Source of the DNA: Acidobacteriota bacterium
GTDB lineage: Bacteria > Acidobacteriota > Terriglobia > Terriglobales > Acidobacteriaceae
Assembly: GCA_021780075.1 (NCBI GenBank)
Contig: JAJXZL010000029.1
Location: 1 to 33,238, forward strand
Direction of reading: 5' to 3'
DNA length: 33,238 bases
The notes under the pieces are model-generated. The model saw only the letters and a list, made by a program, of their open reading frames with translations. It had not been told where the DNA came from and made no database searches. Shown here piece by piece: positions 1 to 6,861 of this stretch (positions within the stretch are counted from its first letter, which is position 1; every line of letters starts with the position of its first letter). The translations under genes and the position numbers were made by a program.

Positions 1-51
1 CAGGAAGTCGACAACGACGAGCAGGTGCTGCTGGTCGAGCGGGTGGACTAG
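1..51 (+). CDS. pyrR: C-terminal end of probable PyrR regulator (5' partial)
   Basis: An open frame enters from the left edge and ends at a TAG at 49-51. It gives a 16-residue tail ending in LLVERVD. Only position and tail support the name: pyrR (bifunctional pyrimidine-operon regulator and uracil phosphoribosyltransferase) commonly sits directly upstream of pyrB-pyrC, and PyrR proteins end in a short beta-strand tail of this type. No catalytic residue is visible in the window. Another small protein ahead of pyrB cannot be excluded. Confidence 0.55.
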   Translation, partial: QEVDNDEQVLLVERVD

Positions 52-93
52 TCCCCTCGCCTTTCAACCTGCGCGCATCCCCACGCGCTCTTC

Positions 94-153
94 GCCGGGG
101 CCTTCGAGTGCCCGGCAACGACTGTGAACCGGACCGGAGACCGGTACTCCGGT
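94..153 (+). promoter_or_regulatory. Two hairpins in the pyrR-pyrB gap
   Basis: The 112-nt gap holds two inverted repeats. The first is GCCGGG (94-99) with CCCGGC (111-116). The second is ACCGGAG (133-139) with CTCCGGT (147-153), ending 10 nt before the pyrB ATG. The second lies in a run of four CCGG units. Neither is followed by a U-tract, so they do not look like an intrinsic terminator, and I do not recognise a PyrR-binding loop. They may affect translation or RNA stability ahead of pyrB; this is inference. Confidence 0.35.
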
Positions 154-163
154 GTGAGTCTGC

Positions 164-1189
164 ATGAACGCAACTGCAACGCCCGCACGCCGCCTGCTTC
201 ATCTTCCGCCTGTTGATCCATCGCCATTTCCATACAATCCGGGCTCGCTGCTTTCAGTCAACGACCTGAGCCTGGAGAGCGTAAGCCACATCCTCTCCCG
301 CGCCACGGCGCTTGAAGGCATGGACCCGCTGCTACGCGCACGCATCCTTGCCAAGCGGCGCGTGGCTCTCTTGTTCTACGAGTCGTCCACGCGCACGCGC
401 ACCAGCTTTGAGCTGGCCGCCAAGAGCCTTGGCGCGGACACAACCCTCGTCTCCAGCCTGTCGTCGAGCATTGAAAAGGGCGAGACGCTGAAAGACACCG
501 GCCTGACCCTGCGCGCTCTGGGAGCGGAAGCCATCATCCTGCGCCATAGCTCATCGGGAGCGCCGTGGCTGCTGGAAGCCTCGACGCACCTGCCTGTGCT
601 GAATGCCGGTGACGGCATGCACGAGCATCCCACCCAGGCGCTGCTGGACCTGCGCACGATCCTCGCGCATCTGCGGCCGGGAATCAGCACCGTTCAGCCC
701 AAAACGCTGGCCGGGGTCACCGTGGCTATCGTGGGCGACATCCTGCACAGCCGCGTGGCGCGATCCAACATGATGCTGCTGCCTCGTCTCGGCGCACAGG
801 TGGTTTTCTGCGGTCCCAAAGAGTTGCTGCCGGAACTGGCCGCCGGCGTAGGCCCCGGCATCACCATCGAGCGCGACTTTGAGGCAGCTCTCCGCCAGTC
901 GCAGGTTGTCATGATGCTGCGCATTCAGGCCGAGCGACTCGCGGGCCTGCAACTCGATCTCGAACAGTACAAGTCCAGCTATCAACTCACCGGCCAGCGT
1001 CTCGCCGCGCTTGCTCCCACCGCAGTGGTCCTGCATCCCGGCCCCATCATTCGCGGACTTGAACTCACAGGCGGCGTGGCCGACGGCCCGCAGTCGGCCA
1101 TCCTCGAACAGGTGCGCAACGGCGTGGCCATTCGCATGGCAGTGGTGGAGCGGGCGCTGACCGCAGGTAACGAAGGAGACCGCGCATGA
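164..1189 (+). CDS. pyrB: Aspartate carbamoyltransferase catalytic subunit
   Basis: Catalyses carbamoyl phosphate plus aspartate to N-carbamoylaspartate, the first committed step of pyrimidine synthesis, in the cytoplasm. The 341-residue protein has the carbamoyl-phosphate loop STRTRTSFE at residues 75-83, the HPTQ motif at 155-158 and the HPGP motif near residue 290, all hallmarks of the transcarbamoylase family. The length is slightly above the usual 300-310 because of about 25 extra N-terminal residues, so a later start is possible; the ATG at 164 has only a weak ribosome-binding site. The stop overlaps the pyrC start as ATGA, indicating one operon and translational coupling. No pyrI regulatory subunit is seen nearby, consistent with the class that pairs PyrB with a dihydroorotase. 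Confidence 0.96.
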   Translation: MNATATPARRLLHLPPVDPSPFPYNPGSLLSVNDLSLESVSHILSRATALEGMDPLLRARILAKRRVALLFYESSTRTRTSFELAAKSLGADTTLVSSLSSSIEKGETLKDTGLTLRALGAEAIILRHSSSGAPWLLEASTHLPVLNAGDGMHEHPTQALLDLRTILAHLRPGISTVQPKTLAGVTVAIVGDILHSRVARSNMMLLPRLGAQVVFCGPKELLPELAAGVGPGITIERDFEAALRQSQVVMMLRIQAERLAGLQLDLEQYKSSYQLTGQRLAALAPTAVVLHPGPIIRGLELTGGVADGPQSAILEQVRNGVAIRMAVVERALTAGNEGDRA

Positions 1190-2484
1190 CGGCCCTGGTA
1201 ATCCGCAACGGCCACCTCATCGACCCCGCCGCCGGCGTGGACACACCCAAAGACATTCTGCTCAAGGACGGCCGCGTGGCCGAGATCGCTTCGCCCGGCA
1301 AGCTCAAATCCGCCAACGGCGCTGAGGTGCTGGACGCCACCGGCCTCATCGTTGCTCCCGGGCTGATCGATATTCACGTCCACCTGCGCGAACCCGGCCA
1401 GGGCTACAAGGAAACCATCGCCAGCGGCACGGCAGCGGCGGCAGTGGCCGGCTTCACCTCCGTGGCCGCCATGCCCAACACCATCCCGGTGAATGACTCG
1501 CCCGAAATCACCCGCTGGATGCTTGCGCCCGAGCGCAATGCCGCCATTCGCGTCTTCCCCATCGGCGCAGCCACCCGCGGATCAAAAGGCGAAGCGCTCA
1601 ACGATTTTGCCGCGCTCAAGTCCGCCGGAGCCGTCGCCGTCACAGACGACGGCCACCCCATTCTGAAAGACGGCGTGATGCGCGAAACGCTGGCCGCTGC
1701 CGCCCGCGTGGGCCTCAGCGTCATCCAGCACGCTGAAGATACGCGCATGACGCAGGGCTGCAGCATGAACGCAGGGCCCATGGCCTTCAAACTGGGCCTT
1801 CGCGGTATGCCGCCCGAGGCCGAGTCCAGCCTTGTCGAGCGCGACATTCGCCTTGTGACAGAGTTGCGCGACCCGCGCGTTCATCTGCATGTGGCCCACA
1901 CCTCCACGGCCGCGGCAGTGGCCGCAGTGCGTCAGGCGCGGCGCAACGGCCTACGCGTCACCTGCGAGGTCGCCCCGCATCACTTCCTGTTAACCGAAGA
2001 GCATGTGGGCCTTTACTCGACCCATGCCAAAATGAACCCGCCGCTGCGCTCCGCAGCCGATCGAGACGCCATGGTCGAGGCCATCCTCGACGGCGTAGTG
2101 GACGCCATCGCCACTGACCACGCGCCTCACGCCACGCACGAAAAGGAAGTCGAGTTCGAGCACGCGCCCAATGGCATCATCGGCCTTGAAACCGCGCTCG
2201 GCCTCTCGCTCCGCTGGCTCCACCGCGAGTGGAAACTCCCCCTCGGCCGCGTCCTCAGCCTGCTCAGCGCACAGCCCGCCGCGCTCCTTGGCCTCAAGGG
2301 CCGCGGCACGCTTGCCGTCGGCAGCTTCGGTGACGTGGTCATCTTCGACCCCAAAGCCGAGTGGACCTATCGCGTCGCCGAAACCCGTTCCAAGTCACGC
2401 AACACTCCCTTCGACGGCTGGACGATGCAAGGCAAAGTCCTCTGGACCATCAGCGAAGGACGCGTTGTGTATACCAGTGCTTGA
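1186..2484 (+). CDS. pyrC: Dihydroorotase (class I, PyrC)
   Basis: Converts N-carbamoylaspartate to dihydroorotate, the step after PyrB. The 432-residue amidohydrolase has the metal-binding HVHLR motif at residues 64-68, a TDDG motif at 153-156 (the bridging Asp position of class I enzymes), APHH in the middle, and ATDHAPH near residue 310 carrying the catalytic Asp. All metal ligands appear present, so this is an active enzyme rather than the inactive PyrC-like partner found in some bacteria. It starts at an ATG overlapping the pyrB stop by 4 nt, with GAAGGAGA about 6 nt upstream. It is the last gene of the pyr cluster; the next gene is convergent. Confidence 0.96.
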   Translation: MTALVIRNGHLIDPAAGVDTPKDILLKDGRVAEIASPGKLKSANGAEVLDATGLIVAPGLIDIHVHLREPGQGYKETIASGTAAAAVAGFTSVAAMPNTIPVNDSPEITRWMLAPERNAAIRVFPIGAATRGSKGEALNDFAALKSAGAVAVTDDGHPILKDGVMRETLAAAARVGLSVIQHAEDTRMTQGCSMNAGPMAFKLGLRGMPPEAESSLVERDIRLVTELRDPRVHLHVAHTSTAAAVAAVRQARRNGLRVTCEVAPHHFLLTEEHVGLYSTHAKMNPPLRSAADRDAMVEAILDGVVDAIATDHAPHATHEKEVEFEHAPNGIIGLETALGLSLRWLHREWKLPLGRVLSLLSAQPAALLGLKGRGTLAVGSFGDVVIFDPKAEWTYRVAETRSKSRNTPFDGWTMQGKVLWTISEGRVVYTSA

Positions 2485-2513
2485 CGTGCTTTAACTTGAC
2501 CAAACTATCGCGA

Positions 2514-2777
2514 TCAGCCAGCCTTGCCGAGGAGCGCCTGCTCTGCCCGGAACCAGTCGTCTTCATGGCTTCCGTGCTGGTGGCCGCGCTCGGCCCAGAA
2601 TTGGTGCGCCAGTTTTGCAATCTCCTCTTGAGACACAACCATCTGCGCTACTCTCGCTTTGGCAGCTTTCTTCCTGGGTGCAGCCTTCTTAGGCGCCACA
2701 TCGGTGGTCGTCGCCTTTACGCTCGCGGTCTTGCGGGGTGCCTTTGACGTGCTCGCTTTCTTTACCTTCTCTGCCAT
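2514..2777 (-). CDS. DUF2934 protein with Lys/Ala/Pro-rich tail
   Basis: This 87-residue protein has two parts. Residues 1-45 are Lys/Ala/Pro/Thr-rich with KKAAPRKK-type runs resembling histone H1 tails, strongly basic and probably disordered. Residues 48-84 match the DUF2934 pattern: IAKLAHQFWAERG followed by HEDDW and RAEQALL. That domain has no assigned biochemical function. The basic tail suggests nucleic acid binding, which is inference only. AAGGAGG lies about 8 nt before the ATG, so the start is firm. The gene is convergent with pyrC, 29 nt away. The 171-nt region upstream (2778-2948) shows no other gene. Confidence 0.8.
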   Translation of the reverse strand: MAEKVKKASTSKAPRKTASVKATTTDVAPKKAAPRKKAAKARVAQMVVSQEEIAKLAHQFWAERGHQHGSHEDDWFRAEQALLGKAG

Positions 2778-2948
2778 TAGGATTGCCTCCTTCTAGTAGT
2801 CAGGGCCAATGAGCGGGCCATTTTCCCCAGCGTAGGACACAATCCATCGCAAACCAAGCACAATCCGCCTCATCGCATCTTCGGCGTCAACCCGCAGCAC
2901 TTCTCCAGCACGACCCTCAACGCACGGGATTCAAAAGCGGGTAAAGAC

Positions 2949-3701
2949 TTATCTCCACCACGAATACCCCATGCTGAACTGGAGAGTCGCATTGATGCCG
3001 GGGTTGTTATCGCCCAGGCCGGCATTCGAGATGTGAACAGCCTTGATCGCAAAATCAAGACTCCGCCGCTTCCGGATAAAGATACTTTCGCCGATCCCCA
3101 CCTGCGGCGTGAAATTGATCACGCTCGTGCTCCCACCCAGCAGCGGAAACTTGTGATTCGTCCATAGCAGGCCGCCGCCCAATTGCATCCATGGCAAACT
3201 ACGGCTGCCTTCGCTCCTCACAAAATTCCAACGAAAAAGTACCGGAGTCACAGAGGCCCCAAAGCGACTGTAAGAACCCCATGGAGCATAAACCGGGACT
3301 GTCGATCCTAGATAATAGGCATGACGGGTCTGCGCTGGATAATAGGCGAGCCAAAACGGCATCACCTCCAAAATACCCTCTGCTTTACCCCGCAGAATTC
3401 CCGGGCCGCATGGAGGAGTGAGCATTCTTCCTATATCGAAACCTGCGTTCACAAAGTCAAGCTGCAACGCATAGTGATAACCGGGGGAGTGAATATCATA
3501 AAAGGGCACAAACCCTCCCGCAGCGAAGCCTCCCAGTTGCCAGGATCTTGCAGGCTGATCGCTCTGGCTTGTTGTCTCCCTCTTGAGATCAGGGGATACA
3601 TTCTGGCTGCGCGCCTCGATTCCCGTCATAACCCAGAGAAACAAAATGACCGCAACAAACCACGGTTGTCCGCCCGCAAAATTGCGCGAGTTCGAGTTCA
3701 T
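2949..3701 (-). CDS. PagL-like lipid A deacylase family outer-membrane protein
   Basis: The 250-residue protein begins with a signal peptide (hydrophobic stretch about residues 13-28) and ends in an aromatic beta-strand typical of outer-membrane barrels (FSMGYSWW then R). Near the C-terminus is AVHISNAGLG: H223 and S225 align with the His-Ser pair of PagL, the lipid A 3-O-deacylase that trims lipopolysaccharide in the outer membrane. The third catalytic position, Glu 14 residues after the His in Pseudomonas PagL, is Asn237 here. The fold is therefore probably PagL-like, but deacylase activity is uncertain. The protein is longer than classical PagL (about 170 residues), with insertions in the middle. 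The 89 nt between this start and the upstream STAS gene hold no clear signal. Confidence 0.72.
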   Translation of the reverse strand: MNSNSRNFAGGQPWFVAVILFLWVMTGIEARSQNVSPDLKRETTSQSDQPARSWQLGGFAAGGFVPFYDIHSPGYHYALQLDFVNAGFDIGRMLTPPCGPGILRGKAEGILEVMPFWLAYYPAQTRHAYYLGSTVPVYAPWGSYSRFGASVTPVLFRWNFVRSEGSRSLPWMQLGGGLLWTNHKFPLLGGSTSVINFTPQVGIGESIFIRKRRSLDFAIKAVHISNAGLGDNNPGINATLQFSMGYSWWR

Positions 3702-3790
3702 TCCGCTCTATCCTCATTAGGATTTCACCACTCTTGCTCGCACGCATTATCGTTCAATCGCAGCACATCGTGCCACGCATGCCCACATAT

Positions 3791-4141
3791 TTAGAACCGG
3801 ATCGAGATCCCCTTATCGCCAAGCTCGGTAAACACCCCCAGCAGGTTCGTCATCCCCAGCAGCTCGCGCACCCGCTTGCCCAGGTTGATCAGTTCGAGCG
3901 TGCATCCCGCGCGCTTGGCGGAAACATACAGCCGCACCAGCGTACCCAGTCCCATGCTGTCCATGTTCTGCAGGTCCGTCAGGTCCAGCACGATGCGCTT
4001 CGAGTCGGGAATCAACTCCCGCACGCGGTTGTTAAGCATGTCGCTCACACCCGCCACCAGCCTCCCGTGGCATCGAACAATCGCCACGCTGCCTTTTTGT
4101 TCTACGTCAAGCGCAAAGGATGCAGAGGTCGCATCTGCCAT
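3791..4141 (-). CDS. STAS-domain protein (anti-sigma factor antagonist type)
   Basis: This 116-residue single STAS domain shows the usual pattern: a first strand (VAIVRCHGRL), then IVLDLTDLQNMDSMGLGTLVR, where the Ser of DSMG is the position phosphorylated in SpoIIAA/RsbV proteins. Such proteins switch partner binding with anti-sigma kinases in the cytoplasm. No kinase or sigma factor is encoded nearby, so the partner is unknown. The start was set at the internal ATG at 4141 (MADATSAS) rather than nine codons upstream, because GAGGAGA lies about 8 nt before it. Confidence 0.85.
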   Translation of the reverse strand: MADATSASFALDVEQKGSVAIVRCHGRLVAGVSDMLNNRVRELIPDSKRIVLDLTDLQNMDSMGLGTLVRLYVSAKRAGCTLELINLGKRVRELLGMTNLLGVFTELGDKGISIRF

Positions 4142-4317
4142 TCGGTCTCTCCTCGGGAAGCCGTGCAAAGGATAGAAGGCCGTGATCGCGCGACGCTCTC
4201 GCTGCGCGGTTGGGAATCTTCAGTCACATTTGCATCGCACGGGGAAGTTGAAAATTCTGCCTGAACACCAAAAACGAACACCATCAACTCAGAATGCGCG
4301 GAGCTGGAAGCCCATCC

Positions 4318-4629
4318 TCAATCCGCGGGCAGCGCTGCCGACTCCCCCAGTTCTTCATACTCGAACTTGCGCAGGTTTCTCATGCATTCCGCCAGCGCGC
4401 CCATCAGGGTCTCGCTCCATCCAACCGGTTGAAACTTGAGCGTCTTCTGGTTCAACTCAAGATCGGCCGTTGCCACAAACAGCATGTCGCGCGTTTTTGC
4501 GGTAGCGAATTCCTTCACCGTAATACGCGCTTCAATCTCACCGGACGCATGTTTCTTGGTCACTGAGAAATAATGGAGCTTGGCAAGAGCCTCTGAAGAA
4601 TCCTTCTGCACGAATTTCCAGTCGTTCAT
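4318..4629 (-). CDS. Conserved-looking small hypothetical protein
   Basis: A 103-residue soluble protein with no signal peptide or membrane segment. It is charged, with a likely alpha/beta fold: a helix near EALAKLHY, strands around ARITVKEF and DMLFVATADLEL, and an acidic C-terminus. I do not recognise a family. GAGGAGG about 6 nt upstream of the ATG supports a real gene. It is followed on the same strand, 176 nt downstream, by the STAS gene; that gap shows no other ORF. Confidence 0.65.
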   Translation of the reverse strand: MNDWKFVQKDSSEALAKLHYFSVTKKHASGEIEARITVKEFATAKTRDMLFVATADLELNQKTLKFQPVGWSETLMGALAECMRNLRKFEYEELGESAALPAD

Positions 4630-4770
4630 CCCGTCGCCTCCTCATCGATTTTCTGACTTGACTGCCAAGTCTAGCCCATAAAGGGGCCATTTGTGCGGAA
4701 TGATCGCCGGACATCCATCCTTTGCTTGCGAAACGTGGGAGCCAGCAACCCTCCACAAAAAAATCACTTC

Positions 4771-4789
4771 GCTTTGCAGATCATTTCGC
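4771..4789 (+). repeat. 19-bp direct repeat, copy 1
   Basis: GCTTTGCAGATCATTTCGC occurs here and again at 4918-4936, offset by exactly 147 bp. Copy 2 is the first coding part of the surviving oxidase fragment (read as ALQIIS). Flanking bases differ on both sides, so this is an isolated exact repeat. Confidence 0.9.
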
Positions 4790-4864
4790 CTCCTGAGCGC
4801 ACAATAAAAAGTGAGTCGAAGCAGGCTCTGGCTTTGGGAGCACCAGCCCATACCACTTGGAGGG

Positions 4865-4894
4865 CCCCCCTACCCCCCCCCACCCCCCCTTTTT
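4865..4894 (+). repeat. C6-TA-C9-A-C7-T5 homopolymer tract (G-quadruplex motif on - strand)
   Basis: Runs of six, nine and seven C separated by TA and A end in five T. On the minus strand this gives three long G runs with 1-2-nt spacers, enough for a four-tract G-quadruplex. It sits between the two 19-bp repeats, 24 nt before copy 2 and the gene remnant. Confidence 0.85.
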
Positions 4895-4896
4895 GA

Positions 4897-5622
4897 ATTT
4901 GCAATTTTTCCACAGAAGCTTTGCAGATCATTTCGCAGCACCATCTCGATGAGATCTTCTCAAGCGGCTACAGCGTCAACCTCTTCACCGACTGGCAGCA
5001 TCATCGCGCCGCGCAGGTTTGGATCAAGCGCCGCCTTGCGCCGGGCGATGCCAACAAATGGCAGCCGGAATTCTTTGGCGCGAAGCTGGCAACCGAAAAG
5101 CTGCACCCGCTGGTTGGTCACAATCCTGAAAGCTGCACCGAGCAGCAGGGCATTCCCGGCCCGTGGTATGAGCGCCTGCCGCACTTCCGCATGAACTTCA
5201 CGCCCTCCAGCGGGCAGGAGCTGCAGATCGAGTACCTGGTGCCGCGCGAGCGCGGGTATGACGCGGTTCTAGCCGTAGAGAAGCTGCGCGACCAGATCAC
5301 CCCGCATCTGTTTATCACGGAATTGCGCACCATCGCCGCCGACAAGCTGTGGATGAGCACCGCCTACGAGCGTCCCTCGCTGGCGATTCATTTCACATGG
5401 AAGCCGGAGTGGCCCGCGGTTCGCAAGGTGTTGCCGCTCATCGAGGCGCAGTTGGAGCCCTTCGATGCCCGCCCGCACTGGGGCAAGCTGTACACCGTGC
5501 CGCCGGCGCGCGTGCAGGCGCAGTACGCGAGGCTCGCGGAGTTCAGAGCGCTGCTGAAGCGCCACGATCCTGAAGGCAAATTCCGCAACGAGTTCCTGCG
5601 GCACAACCTCTACGCAAGTTGA
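4897..5622 (+). pseudogene. Remnant of FAD-linked alditol / D-arabinono-lactone oxidase (C-terminal half)
   Basis: The frame opens after a TGA at 4894-4896. Recognisable homology runs from about 4915 to 5622: HLDEIFSSGYSVNLFTDW, then VWIKRRL, RPHWGKLY near residue 180 and a C-terminal EGKFRNEFL. These belong to the C-terminal ALO domain of the VAO-type oxidases (alditol oxidase, xylitol oxidase, L-gulono/D-arabinono-1,4-lactone oxidase). Such enzymes are about 400-450 residues and begin with an FAD-binding domain. That domain is wholly absent: the DNA upstream carries opposite-strand genes. The only available start is TTG at 4921 (233 codons) without a good ribosome-binding site. The reading frame itself is clean, so loss is recent, or the fragment is kept, or the assembly is wrong here. 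Confidence 0.75.
4918..4936 (+). repeat. 19-bp direct repeat, copy 2
   Basis: Second exact copy of the repeat at 4771-4789, at the upstream edge of the coding homology of the oxidase remnant. See the findings for possible origins. Confidence 0.9.
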
Positions 5623-5643
5623 ACGCGGCCTGCCTTCGCGCAA

Positions 5644-6393
5644 CTATCCCTTGCGCCGGTAGAGAATCTGGAACTCGTATCCGGGGTTGGCGGGGAAGAG
5701 GCTGGCAACGTGGCGCAAGCGCTCGGCCAGCGCGGGCGCGGCCAGCAGCGGATACTCGCGCTCCCGCAGGTCGTGGTAGTCGAAGTCCACGGCCAGGGAA
5801 AGCATGTAGATGGCCAGTGCGTCAGAGAATGTGGCATCGAAGTAGCCGTTGCGCGAGCGCTCGTCGATCACCTTCTGGCCGTTGAGCGTGTCCTGTGCGC
5901 GGCGGCGGGTCTCCCATGCATCCTGGCTGGTTTCGCCGCGTACCTGAGCCTCTGCTTGCGACCAGACCAGCGAAACAAAACTCTCAGGCACACCCGCGAC
6001 CTCAACAAAGTTGTGCGCCACGTTGATGAAAAACTCAAAAGCCAGGCCGAAACGGTCTTCCATCAGCCGGGTCGAAAGAAACACAGCCTCAGTGGAACCG
6101 AAAGTTGCATTGCGGTGGCAGACGGCGCGGTCGCCGAGATCGACGCTGAACGTGGGGGCCACCATGATTTCGCCAGTGTCCGCGATAGCCAGGGGAACAA
6201 AGAAATAGGCGCGGCGGCTGAGTGCGCCAGAGAGCGCGGCGGGCACGGTGCCCACCAGCCGCTCCAGGTCAGGCTCGGAGAGACGGGTCTCGCCCCAGGA
6301 AGCGTAGTGAATTCCGTTGGAGGCTGTGCTCACCGCCACCTGCGTGGCAACCTTCTCCGCGTGCCAAAGCTCGATCTGTGCGCTGTTGGGCAT
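5644..6393 (-). CDS. Hypothetical protein, no recognised family
   Basis: A 249-residue soluble protein without signal peptide or membrane helix, rich in aromatic and acidic residues. I do not recognise a domain. The ATG at 6393 (MPNSAQIELW) is preferred over the longer frame reaching 6606, because upstream codons overlap the divergent membrane-protein gene and look like shadow translation. There is no Shine-Dalgarno sequence. TAGAAT, a near-consensus -10 box, ends 9 nt before the ATG on this strand, so the mRNA could be leaderless. The gene is convergent with the oxidase remnant, 21 nt away. Confidence 0.75.
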   Translation of the reverse strand: MPNSAQIELWHAEKVATQVAVSTASNGIHYASWGETRLSEPDLERLVGTVPAALSGALSRRAYFFVPLAIADTGEIMVAPTFSVDLGDRAVCHRNATFGSTEAVFLSTRLMEDRFGLAFEFFINVAHNFVEVAGVPESFVSLVWSQAEAQVRGETSQDAWETRRRAQDTLNGQKVIDERSRNGYFDATFSDALAIYMLSLAVDFDYHDLREREYPLLAAPALAERLRHVASLFPANPGYEFQILYRRKG

Positions 6394-6426
6394 AAAACTG
6401 TATTCTAGACGACAGAGGCCGCCGAT

Positions 6427-6723
6427 ATGATGCGAACTGCGCAAACTCAACACCCCGGCGGTGGAACCGTCTTCGGCTTCCCGCTCAAGGGCTTCGGATT
6501 GTTCACCAGCCTCCTGCTTTCGTTCGCCTCGGCATTCTTCACATTTTTTGCGACAACCTGCATCGCCATCTTTTCCCTGCTGGCGTGGAACCTCATCGGC
6601 GGCCACACGGTGAACTACGCAAACAGCTACCTCTATGTCGGCTTTCCCGCTGGAGTGGTGGTGCTGGTAATCGCCCTGCCGGTGTTTGGCGCGCTGTGGG
6701 TGCGGGCCAGGCTGCGCGGCTAG
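6427..6723 (+). CDS. Small membrane protein with two predicted helices
   Basis: A 98-residue protein with hydrophobic segments at about residues 23-55 (long enough for one or two passes, Phe-rich) and 70-91, ending in a basic RARLRG tail that likely faces the cytoplasm. No family is recognised. A GAGG lies about 8 nt before the first ATG. It is divergent from the hypothetical gene starting at 6393 (33-nt gap), so their promoters must overlap each other's 5' ends. Confidence 0.7.
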   Translation: MMRTAQTQHPGGGTVFGFPLKGFGLFTSLLLSFASAFFTFFATTCIAIFSLLAWNLIGGHTVNYANSYLYVGFPAGVVVLVIALPVFGALWVRARLRG

Positions 6724-6750
6724 TTCCGGCTATTTCGTTCCGGCTATTTC
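6723..6750 (+). repeat. Perfect 14-bp tandem duplication
   Basis: GTTCCGGCTATTTC is present twice head to tail at 6723-6736 and 6737-6750. The first base is the last base of the membrane-protein TAG stop codon. Confidence 0.9.
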
Positions 6751-6776
6751 TCTGTCCTGAGTTTTCGTTCAAAGCA

Positions 6777-6820
6777 GAACGGCGGCCTCCCATGTGGGTA
6801 AGGCCGCCGTTCTCTTTTGT
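6777..6820. terminator. Strong intrinsic terminator between convergent genes
   Basis: GAACGGCGGCCT (6777-6788) pairs perfectly with AGGCCGCCGTTC (6801-6812); the 12-nt loop can extend the stem with CCC/GGG. The plus strand continues TCTTTTG. It lies between the plus-strand membrane protein and the minus-strand desaturase, which end on either side, so it probably serves both, more strongly on plus. Confidence 0.88.
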
Positions 6821-6861
6821 CCCGATTGCTCAGTGCCGTTCTGTGCTGCTGCAGGCGCCGC

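Larger units (their letters stand above)
4630..4920. other. 291-nt non-coding stretch with repeat and homopolymer tract
   Basis: The stretch lies between the minus-strand hypothetical gene and the truncated oxidase fragment. No convincing ORF is present in either direction. It holds the first copy of a 19-bp direct repeat (4771-4789) and a C-rich tract (4865-4894). Short in-frame reading near 4693-4896 ends in a Pro-rich artefact made by the C tract and is not a credible gene. Confidence 0.6.

Noticed and set aside
52..163. PyrR-type transcription attenuator before pyrB
   Set aside because: Two hairpins are present but no U-tract, no alternative antiterminator and no recognisable PyrR-binding loop.
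4693..4896. 67-codon plus-strand frame before the oxidase remnant
   Set aside because: Its C-terminus is only Pro codons from the C homopolymer and it has no family resemblance; its ALQIIS segment comes from the 19-bp repeat.
4790..4917. Small transposable element between the 19-bp repeats
   Set aside because: The 128-bp segment has no terminal inverted repeats and no transposase; a target-site duplication reading cannot be supported.
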